From NCBI RefSeq assembly GCF_001507545.1, contig NZ_LQBP01000005.1, positions 1 to 64,000 on the forward strand: a DNA stretch of 64,000 nucleotides, written 5' to 3'. Below are positions 42,701-49,193 of this stretch, piece after piece; position 1 is the stretch's first letter; each line of letters starts with the position of its first letter. The position numbers and the translations under genes are program-made. The DNA is from Ruegeria profundi. GTDB lineage: Bacteria; Pseudomonadota; Alphaproteobacteria; Rhodobacterales; Rhodobacteraceae. Under the pieces are notes generated by a model. The model saw nothing but the letters and a program-made list of their open reading frames with translations, ran no database searches and was not told the origin of the DNA.

Positions 42701-42726
42701 TACGCATCGTATGCGCGGATGGATCA
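42701..42726 (-). promoter_or_regulatory. ECF-sigma-type promoter, FAD oxidoreductase operon
   Basis: On the minus strand: TGATCC (42726-42721), 16-base spacer, CGTA (42704-42701). This resembles the RpoE/ChrR-type (ECF11) promoter of Rhodobacter. The predicted start of transcription is about 25 bases before the ATG at 42667. It shares a 12-base identical block with the divergent promoter. Confidence 0.75.
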
Positions 42727-42775
42727 ATCGTATTGAATGTTTTCTCGGTGGGCTGATGCGCTGTTGCCCGGGATG

Positions 42776-42801
42776 TGATCCATCCGCTCTGGCCAACCGT
42801 A
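42776..42801 (+). promoter_or_regulatory. ECF-sigma-type promoter, SDR gene
   Basis: TGATCC (42776-42781), a 16-base spacer, CGTA (42798-42801). Spacing and the first six spacer bases (ATCCGC) are the same as in the divergent promoter. The SDR start codon at 42833 is about 25 bases downstream of the predicted start of transcription and has GACGAGGA before it. Confidence 0.75.
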
Positions 42802-42832
42802 GAACCTGCATGACAACAAAAACGGACGAGGA

Positions 42833-43558
42833 ATGAGCAGTTTCAGCGGGAAAACCTATTGGATTATTGGCGCCAGCGAAGGGTTGGGCCACGCGCTGGC
42901 TAAGACGTTAAGCCGTCAGGGCGCGCGGCTGATCCTGTCTGCCCGGAATGCAGACCGCTTGGCTGAAATCTGCGATACGCTGCCCAATGCGCAATCCGTA
43001 CCGTTTGACGTCACCGATCTGGACGCCGTGCGCCGCGCTGCGGTCGAGGTCGCTGAAGTGGACGGGCTGGTCTATAACGCGGGTGCTTATGAGCCGATGC
43101 GCACGGCCGATTGGGATACCGAGGCGGTATTGTCGATGACAGACGTGAACTATACTGGCGCGTTGCGGGTCCTGGGTGAAACAGTGCCGGATTTTGTGCG
43201 CTCGGGCCGGGGGGATATCACCTTGATCGGATCGCTTTCAGGATATCGTGGGTTGCCCGGGGCTGTGGGGTATGCGGCCAGCAAAGCAGCCCTGATTTCT
43301 CTGGCAGAGACGATGCGGTTCGATCTTGCCGGAACTGGCGTAACCGTGCGGATCGTCAACCCGGGTTTCATCAAGACCCGACTGACCGAGAAGAACGATT
43401 TCAAGATGCCGATGATTATGACGCCCGAAGATGCAGCCGAGCGGGTGGCTAAGGCGATGTCACGACGTCGCTTCCGTACTGACTTTCCAGCGCCGTTTTC
43501 CTGGGGAATTCGCTTGCTGGATTACCTGCCGGATCTGCTGGTCTATCGCGAAAAATAG
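42833..43558 (+). CDS. short-chain dehydrogenase/reductase
   Basis: A 241-residue classical SDR. WIIGASEGLGHALAKTL is the coenzyme loop, LVYNAGAYEPM the N-A-G element, and TLIGSLSGYRGLPGAVGYAASKAAL gives the catalytic Ser and Y-x-x-x-K. It likely reduces or oxidises a keto or hydroxy lipid in the pathway of the divergent operon, because both units share an ECF-type promoter. Its gene is a single unit; it ends 3 bp before the convergent imuB gene. Confidence 0.9.
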   Translation: MSSFSGKTYWIIGASEGLGHALAKTLSRQGARLILSARNADRLAEICDTLPNAQSVPFDVTDLDAVRRAAVEVAEVDGLVYNAGAYEPMRTADWDTEAVLSMTDVNYTGALRVLGETVPDFVRSGRGDITLIGSLSGYRGLPGAVGYAASKAALISLAETMRFDLAGTGVTVRIVNPGFIKTRLTEKNDFKMPMIMTPEDAAERVAKAMSRRRFRTDFPAPFSWGIRLLDYLPDLLVYREK

Positions 43559-43561
43559 ACT

Positions 43562-45214
43562 CTAACCAAACTGCCCCTGACAGAACCAGCCCGCCGACAT
43601 GGTGCCGCCATGGCCGTAGAACAGCCACAACCGCTCCCCCTGTTCCGTCACCACCACCCAGTAATCCCGGACCCCGCTGCGCCAATTGGGGTCGTCCAGC
43701 CACCATTCCGGTGCGATCCGCTCTGGGCCGGTGGCCTGCGCCAGTTGCCAGTCACGCCCACGCCAGCGAAAGGCACTGGGCACTGTCGGGGTTTCCGGGG
43801 CCATGACCGGTTCGGGCTGCCACATCAGCAAGGGTCGCGGGCGGGGCGACGGGGGCCAGTCGTGTGCCGGTTCCGACCATGCAGCCGCCAGCGTCTGCGC
43901 GGTTTTTTCGGGGATATGAGAGGCAACGGGATGATGCCGAGTGATCGCCTCTAACCCCACCCGTGCGCCCAGCTTGCCGATGAGGTCATCGACGGCTGTA
44001 TTGCCGTCCAGCCGCTCGCGGGCCACGCGGCGGGCCTCGGCATGGCCTGCCATGGTACGGGCGTGGATGGGTTCGGTCTGGATCGCCTCAAGCCGCAGCA
44101 TGTCGATACCATAGCCCGCATCAATCTTGTCGGTTTTCATCTCTAACAAAGGGCGGATTCGGTGTTTGTCATAGGTTGGACGGGCCAAACCAACCTCGAT
44201 GATCTCAGCCGCCTGATCGGCGCGGTGCGCCTCCAGCCGTAATGTCCGCACGCCGCGCCCCTTTTCTTCCAGCTTGGTGCAGAGCGTTGGCAGCATCCGG
44301 TCGATGGCGGCCATCACGTCCTCGATCAGGCCGATCGGATTGGGCAGCGTCATCCGCACCGCAAAGTGGTGCGGGGGCCGCGCGGGCGAAACCGGCTCGG
44401 GCGCGCTGCCCATGGCCTGATCCAGCCGCAGGACCAGCCCGCGCCCGAACCTGCGGGCCAACGACGCGCGCGGCTGGCCCAGCAGATCGCCGATCCGGCG
44501 CAGCCCCAGGCGGTTCAACTGCGCGACCACCTGATCTTCAAGCCGCAGCGCCGCGATGGGCAGGGGGCTGAGCGCACCATAGGACTGCCCCGGCGCGGCG
44601 ATCCGTGCACCGCCGCCCAAGGTCATCACCTGTGGTGCGGTTCCACCCTTGGTCCAGTGCCGCCGCTTGCCCGCCCGGGCGCGGGTGGCGCGGGCCTCTT
44701 GGCTGATGGCGTCGCCGTTGCGGTCGGATGTGGCCTCTTGCCCGGCATAGCGCGCCAAAGCCCAGGCCGCGCCCAGCGTGTCGGCGATGCCCATCTGCAC
44801 ACTCAGGCCCATATCGGCGCAGTCGACCTCAAGAACGTTCAGCAGCGCCTCTTCCCCGCCAAACAGATGCGCGCAGCCCGACAGGTCGACGATCAGGCCA
44901 TCGGGGGATTCTTCGGCGACCCACGGGCTGAACTTGCCCGCCCAGCGGCGCAGCGCGGTCAGAAATGCAGCCTCGGCCGGGGTGTTGCGGGGGCGTGTCA
45001 CAAGGTTTGCGCACATGGCATGGGCATCGCGCACGGGCTGGCCCACGCGCAACCCGGCGGCTTGGGCTTCGGCGTTCAGCGACGTGACAACCTGCATATT
45101 CGATTGTTCCGCCACCACAGCCAAAGGCCCATCCTGCAGCCCCCGCGCAGCGCGGATCAGCCGTTCAGCCCCCAAACGGGGAAACCACAGGGATAATATT
45201 CGGCGTTTTGGCAT
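43562..45214 (-). CDS. imuB: Y-family DNA polymerase-like mutagenesis protein ImuB
   Basis: A 550-residue Y-family polymerase homologue. The N terminus RRILSLWFPRLGAERLIRA replaces the catalytic Asp-containing segment of DinB, and DGLIVDLSGCAHLFGGEEAL keeps the shape of the palm but not the acidic pair, as in ImuB. LNRLGLRRIGDLLGQPRASLARRFG is the DNA-binding helix-hairpin region. ImuB is the non-catalytic adaptor of the ImuA-ImuB-DnaE2 mutasome used after DNA damage. A perfect GTTC-N7-GTTC LexA box lies 18 bp before the start codon. No imuA is next to it, and dnaE2 is about 4 kb away, so the usual operon is split. Confidence 0.9.
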   Translation of the reverse strand: MPKRRILSLWFPRLGAERLIRAARGLQDGPLAVVAEQSNMQVVTSLNAEAQAAGLRVGQPVRDAHAMCANLVTRPRNTPAEAAFLTALRRWAGKFSPWVAEESPDGLIVDLSGCAHLFGGEEALLNVLEVDCADMGLSVQMGIADTLGAAWALARYAGQEATSDRNGDAISQEARATRARAGKRRHWTKGGTAPQVMTLGGGARIAAPGQSYGALSPLPIAALRLEDQVVAQLNRLGLRRIGDLLGQPRASLARRFGRGLVLRLDQAMGSAPEPVSPARPPHHFAVRMTLPNPIGLIEDVMAAIDRMLPTLCTKLEEKGRGVRTLRLEAHRADQAAEIIEVGLARPTYDKHRIRPLLEMKTDKIDAGYGIDMLRLEAIQTEPIHARTMAGHAEARRVARERLDGNTAVDDLIGKLGARVGLEAITRHHPVASHIPEKTAQTLAAAWSEPAHDWPPSPRPRPLLMWQPEPVMAPETPTVPSAFRWRGRDWQLAQATGPERIAPEWWLDDPNWRSGVRDYWVVVTEQGERLWLFYGHGGTMSAGWFCQGQFG

Positions 45215-45231
45215 CGGGCAGACATCAAAAT

Positions 45232-45246
45232 GTTCTTACTTTGTTC
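45232..45246. promoter_or_regulatory. LexA box before imuB
   Basis: GTTC (45232-45235), seven bases TTACTTT, GTTC (45243-45246): an exact match to the alphaproteobacterial SOS box GTTC-N7-GTTC. It lies 17 bases upstream of the imuB start codon and should block transcription until LexA is cleaved. Confidence 0.9.
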
Positions 45247-45280
45247 TAATTGAGAATCATGCCCTGAGTCGAGTCCGCAC

Positions 45281-45568
45281 TTACCCGCAGGTCAGCCGCT
45301 GAATGATCCCGGAGCCGTTCACGTAGATGTTCAGCCGGTCGATGCGATAGTCCTGCGTGGCCAAGTCATCGGGGCCCAGCACGCGGGACCGTTCCGGCAG
45401 GCTGGCTTGAATGGCCGAGACCGGCTGGCCTACGGAATCGGCAAAGGGATCCCCTTTGCAGAAGGCCAGGTCCACCGGGGCGGCTTCAGGCTCAGTAGGG
45501 CCGGGCTCGGGCAGGTCGGTTTCAGCGCAGGCGGCTAGGACAATCAGGATCGGGATAAACCGGTGCAT
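45281..45568 (-). CDS. small lipoprotein resembling peptidase inhibitor I78
   Basis: A 95-residue protein with a lipobox-type N terminus (HRFIPILIVLAACAE). After a Pro/Glu-rich linker the domain holds CKGDPFADSVGQP, SRVLGPDDLATQDYRIDRLNIYVNGSG and a C-terminal TCG, close to the I78 pattern (vgqp..., D-Y-R-x-x-R-L-N, C-G end). Such proteins inhibit serine peptidases such as elastase. The ATG at 45568 follows an AGAGGAG site. It faces the frmA gene across a 130-bp divergent region. Confidence 0.8.
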   Translation of the reverse strand: MHRFIPILIVLAACAETDLPEPGPTEPEAAPVDLAFCKGDPFADSVGQPVSAIQASLPERSRVLGPDDLATQDYRIDRLNIYVNGSGIIQRLTCG

Positions 45569-45698
45569 TGGCGCTCCTCTTTTCGGCAATGTCGTTTCTG
45601 AAATATCAAAAGCTTACAGAGGCTGCCATGAAAGCGCAGTTGAAAACACCCTGTAATTGACGCAGGGTCGGGTCAAACAAGACAGGGAGATAAGCACC

Positions 45699-46811
45699 AT
45701 GCGTACCCGTGCCGCCGTTGCCGTTCAGGCTGGCAAACCTTTGGAAGTGATGGACGTAAACCTAGAAGGCCCCAAGGCGGGCGAGGTTCTGGTTGAGATA
45801 AAAGCGACCGGTATTTGCCACACCGATGAGTTCACCCTGTCAGGTGCAGATCCAGAAGGCTTGTTTCCTGCCATTCTGGGCCACGAAGGTGCGGGCGTTG
45901 TGCTTGAGGTCGGCGCTGGCGTGACCAGCCTGAAACCGGGCGATCACGTCATCCCGCTCTACACGCCCGAATGTCGTGAGTGTGAGTACTGTCTGCATCC
46001 CAAGACAAATCTGTGTCAGGCGATCCGTGAAACCCAGGGCAAGGGCTTGATGCCCGACGGCACCTCGCGGTTTTCGACGCTGGATGGGGATCCAATCCTG
46101 CACTACATGGGCTGCTCGACCTTCTCGAACCACACGGTTCTGCCGGAAATTGCGTTGGCCAAAGTGCGCGAGGACGCTCCCTTCGACAAGATTTGCTATA
46201 TCGGCTGCGGTGTGACCACGGGCATCGGTGCGGTGATTAACACTGCCAAGGTCGAAATCGGCAGCCGCGCCATCGTGTTCGGTCTGGGCGGCATTGGCCT
46301 GAACGTGATCCAGGGCCTGCGTCTGGCCGGGGCAGATCAGATCGTTGGTGTCGACCTGAACCCGTCGAAGGTCAATATGGCGACCGCGTTCGGCATGACC
46401 GACTTCGTGAACCCCAAAGAGGTCGAAGGCGATCTGGTTCCCTATCTGGTCAACCTGACCAAGGGCGGGGCGGATTACACATTCGACGCCACCGGCAATG
46501 TCGGTGTGATGCGCGACGCGCTGGAATCGGCGCATAAGGGCTGGGGTGAATCGATCATCATCGGTGTGGCGCCTGCAGGCGCCGAGATCTCGACCCGTCC
46601 GTTCCAGTTGGTGACTGGCCGCTCATGGCGCGGCACCGCGTTCGGCGGTGCCCGTGGCCGGACCGATGTGCCAAAGATCGTTGACTGGTACATGGAAGGA
46701 AGGATCGAGATTGACCCGATGATCACCCACACCATGGGGCTGGACGAAATCAACAACGGGTTCGACTTGATGCACCGGGGTGAAAGCATCCGGTCGGTTG
46801 TTGTGTATTAA
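45699..46811 (+). CDS. frmA: S-(hydroxymethyl)glutathione dehydrogenase / class III alcohol dehydrogenase
   Basis: A 370-residue zinc- and NAD-dependent enzyme that oxidises S-hydroxymethylglutathione in formaldehyde detoxification and also reduces S-nitrosoglutathione. The catalytic-zinc Cys is in [14 protein letters not shown]; the structural zinc is held by [15 protein letters not shown]; the NAD site is [34 protein letters not shown] is the class III signature. ATG 45699 follows AGGGAGATAAG. It is a single-gene unit, ended by an intrinsic terminator at 46828. No S-formylglutathione hydrolase lies next to it. Confidence 0.95.
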   Translation: MRTRAAVAVQAGKPLEVMDVNLEGPKAGEVLVEIKATGICHTDEFTLSGADPEGLFPAILGHEGAGVVLEVGAGVTSLKPGDHVIPLYTPECRECEYCLHPKTNLCQAIRETQGKGLMPDGTSRFSTLDGDPILHYMGCSTFSNHTVLPEIALAKVREDAPFDKICYIGCGVTTGIGAVINTAKVEIGSRAIVFGLGGIGLNVIQGLRLAGADQIVGVDLNPSKVNMATAFGMTDFVNPKEVEGDLVPYLVNLTKGGADYTFDATGNVGVMRDALESAHKGWGESIIIGVAPAGAEISTRPFQLVTGRSWRGTAFGGARGRTDVPKIVDWYMEGRIEIDPMITHTMGLDEINNGFDLMHRGESIRSVVVY

Positions 46812-46827
46812 CAACCCTAAATTGACA

Positions 46828-46852
46828 GGGCGGGGTTTGACCCGCCCCTTTT
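46828..46852 (+). terminator. intrinsic terminator after frmA
   Basis: A 7-bp stem, GGGCGGG (46828-46834) with CCCGCCC (46841-46847), a six-base loop, then C and TTTT. It ends the frmA transcript before the NYN gene. Confidence 0.85.
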
Positions 46853-46899
46853 GATTCTTATCTTCAGGTCATTGTAAATTTCTGAATTGAGGGACTAAA

Positions 46900-47628
46900 T
46901 TGACCAACAAGACAACGGAACGCTTGGCTGTTCTGATTGACGCCGAGAATGTCCCGGCGAAGCATGTTGCCGAGATATTTGAAGAAGTCGCCACCTTGGG
47001 TGAGGCTAGCCTGCGCCGAATCTATGGTGACTTTTCGGGCGGTATCCCGCAAGGCTGGAGCGCTGAGAAACTGGCGGAATACGCCATCGTTCCTCACCAG
47101 CAATTCGCCAACACCACAGGCAAAAATGCCGGAGACATTGCCCTGGTGATCGACGCAATGGACATTTTGCATTCTGGCCGCTTCGACGGGTTCGTTCTGG
47201 TGTCCTCAGACAGCGATTTCACCCGGCTGGCCAGTCGTATCCGCGAACAGGGGTTGAGCGTTTTTGGGATTGGTGAGCGCAAGACGCCCAAGGCCTTTGT
47301 CGCAGCTTGCAACCGGTTTATCTACATCGAGAATATCAAAAAAGAAGAAGCGCAGACCAGCGGTGCTGAAGGGAAAACAAAGAAGCCTTCTGTCAAACAG
47401 GATCTGAACCACGCATATCAGCTGATCCGGAATGTTGTGCTCAAATCTGAAGACCCGGACGGTTGGGTCGGACTCAGCGGGGTTGGTAGCCAACTCGGCA
47501 TGAACTACCCGGATTTCGACACGCGCTCCTACGGATTCAAGCGCTTGAGTGACCTGGTACGCGCAACCGGGAAGTTCGAAGAATCCAGCGAAAACGGGGG
47601 CCTAAAGATCAGACCAAAGGATAGGTAA
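46900..47628 (+). CDS. NYN-domain RNase-like protein with LOTUS/OST-HTH domain
   Basis: A 242-residue protein. The N-terminal NYN (PIN-like) nuclease fold has LAVLIDAENVPAKHV (first acidic residue), NAGDIALVIDAMDIL and VLVSSDSDFTRLASRIRE, giving the acidic cluster expected for a metal-dependent RNase. The C-terminal 80 residues (LIRNVVLKSEDPDGWVGLSG, FKRLSDLVRATGKFE) match the OST-HTH/LOTUS winged-helix domain. This pair is widespread and thought to act on RNA. The start is TTG 46900 with GAGGGA just upstream; there is no earlier in-frame ATG. It ends convergent with the EamA gene. Confidence 0.88.
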   Translation: MTNKTTERLAVLIDAENVPAKHVAEIFEEVATLGEASLRRIYGDFSGGIPQGWSAEKLAEYAIVPHQQFANTTGKNAGDIALVIDAMDILHSGRFDGFVLVSSDSDFTRLASRIREQGLSVFGIGERKTPKAFVAACNRFIYIENIKKEEAQTSGAEGKTKKPSVKQDLNHAYQLIRNVVLKSEDPDGWVGLSGVGSQLGMNYPDFDTRSYGFKRLSDLVRATGKFEESSENGGLKIRPKDR

Positions 47629-47650
47629 GGGTTTACGTATCGCGGCCGCG

Positions 47651-48589
47651 CTAAAACATTGGCCGGGCTGATGCCCCCGTATCCGACCGCGGTGACCGCA
47701 CGCGCAAGACTGGCGTATTCGCTGACGTGTTCGCCCGGCTTTCACGCCAGACGACAAACACTCCAGATGCGATGATGATACTGGCCCCCACGGCGACCCA
47801 GCTGTCCGGGCGTTCGCTAAAAAAGATCATGCCGAACAGCGTTGCCCAGATGATCTGGCTGTACTGGCTGGGGGCGACAACCCCGGCAGGGGCCGCACGG
47901 TAGGCCAGAATGATCAGGTGTTGCGCGATAACCGAGAAGATTCCAACCAATGCCATCATCGCCAGATGTAGCAGAGACGGAGGTTGATAAACGGCGGGTT
48001 GTACGAGACTCATGACTGCGATCGCCAGCAGCATCGGATACAGGATCAACACGGCCGAGCGTTCCTCGTTCCCGATTTTTCGCACCAGAACGGATGCAGA
48101 GGCGCTGCAGAACGCAGCCGTCAGCGCCGCAAGGTGGCCCAGGGTGATTTCGGTTGCGCCGGGTCGCAGGACGATCAGAACACCGATCATACCGACGCCG
48201 ACCGCCGCCCAGCGTTGGCCGCGAACGACCTCACCCAAAACCGGAATCGACAGGACGGTCACGATAAGTGGGAAGGAGAACAGCAGCGAATATACCTCGG
48301 CCAGCGGAAGCACTGAAAACGCATAGAACGCGCAGACCATGGACGTCACCATCAAGCCTGAGCGCAGCATAACCAGCCACGGGTGATGCGGCAGGAAGTT
48401 TCCTGTTGTCCGGTCGGTCAGGATCGTCACAGCCATCGGCACAAAGGAAAAGAGCGTGGCGAAAAAGATGATCTGCATCACCGAATACGTGCCACCCAAC
48501 ACCTTGATCAGGGCATCATGGCTGGCAAAGACAGCAAAACCCAAAAAGGCATAGCCAAGGCCGCGAAGGGTGGTATTTTGAGTGCTCAT
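47651..48589 (-). CDS. EamA/DMT-family transporter
   Basis: A 312-residue transporter with ten membrane spans in two repeated EamA halves. The first half starts LRGLGYAFLGFAVFASHDALIKVL with SGLMVTSMVCAFYAFSVLPLAE; the second half includes LIILAYRAAPAGVVAPSQYSQIIWA. The family exports amino acids and other small metabolites; the substrate cannot be told from sequence. ATG 48589 begins at the first helix; a longer open frame upstream is not supported. A stand-alone gene. Confidence 0.88.
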   Translation of the reverse strand: MSTQNTTLRGLGYAFLGFAVFASHDALIKVLGGTYSVMQIIFFATLFSFVPMAVTILTDRTTGNFLPHHPWLVMLRSGLMVTSMVCAFYAFSVLPLAEVYSLLFSFPLIVTVLSIPVLGEVVRGQRWAAVGVGMIGVLIVLRPGATEITLGHLAALTAAFCSASASVLVRKIGNEERSAVLILYPMLLAIAVMSLVQPAVYQPPSLLHLAMMALVGIFSVIAQHLIILAYRAAPAGVVAPSQYSQIIWATLFGMIFFSERPDSWVAVGASIIIASGVFVVWRESRANTSANTPVLRVRSPRSDTGASARPMF

Positions 48590-48731
48590 CGCTGCGGCCC
48601 CAGGTGATGTATCGGCGTTACCGTCGCAGCGCGGGTGGTGTTCCGGCTGTCGTGTCTTGAGTAAACACATTTCAGTGGGGCGCATAGCCCCTAATTTACC
48701 GCTAACATTGCATACCCGCTATGTACCGGAA

Positions 48732-49145
48732 TCATCGCAGGACTGGCGGCGCGTCTTTAGGCTGACGTGCGGACTGAACCCCCGCCTTCATGCCCGCTCC
48801 GATCCGCCGGGCAAGCGCACTCCACGGAGTAGCCGTTTCCGGTGGCAACGTCTGAGTGGCGACTTCTTCGAACAGGTCCAGCCAATGGGCGAACATCTCG
48901 GGTTTCACGTCTGGCCGTTCGATATGAACCCGCTGTGGATTGCCGTCATAGCAGCGCTCGAACAGGATGGCGTTTCGCCAGAAGGCGGCGATCTTGTCCT
49001 CATGCGCGGGCCAGTCGTGGACGTGCGTGTTGAAAACGGGGCCAAGCACCGCATCCCTGCGCACGCGGGCGTAAAACGCACGGACTTGCGCGTTGATCTG
49101 GTCCGGCGTTGCAGGAAAGCGCGGCGGCAGGGTGGGTCTGGTCAT
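48732..49145 (-). CDS. group III truncated hemoglobin
   Basis: A 137-residue protein of the TrHb3 type. The heme-binding region has VFNTHVHDWPAHEDKIAAFWRNAIL with the proximal His in AHEDKI, and the C terminus has FAHWLDLFEEVATQTLPPE. TrHb3 proteins bind oxygen or NO and are found in many Roseobacters with no settled role. The gene lies 48 bp downstream of dnaE2 on the same strand, so it may be co-transcribed in part under LexA control. That is inferred only from spacing. Confidence 0.9.
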   Translation of the reverse strand: MTRPTLPPRFPATPDQINAQVRAFYARVRRDAVLGPVFNTHVHDWPAHEDKIAAFWRNAILFERCYDGNPQRVHIERPDVKPEMFAHWLDLFEEVATQTLPPETATPWSALARRIGAGMKAGVQSARQPKDAPPVLR

Positions 49146-49193
49146 TGGGCTCTCGGTTTTCGACTCTGATCAGGGCCATATCCGGTTCAGGGG

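Noticed and set aside
44366-45196. 276-codon rightward frame antisense to imuB
   Set aside because: Antisense to a clear Y-family homologue, rich in Arg/Pro/Gln as expected for a shadow.
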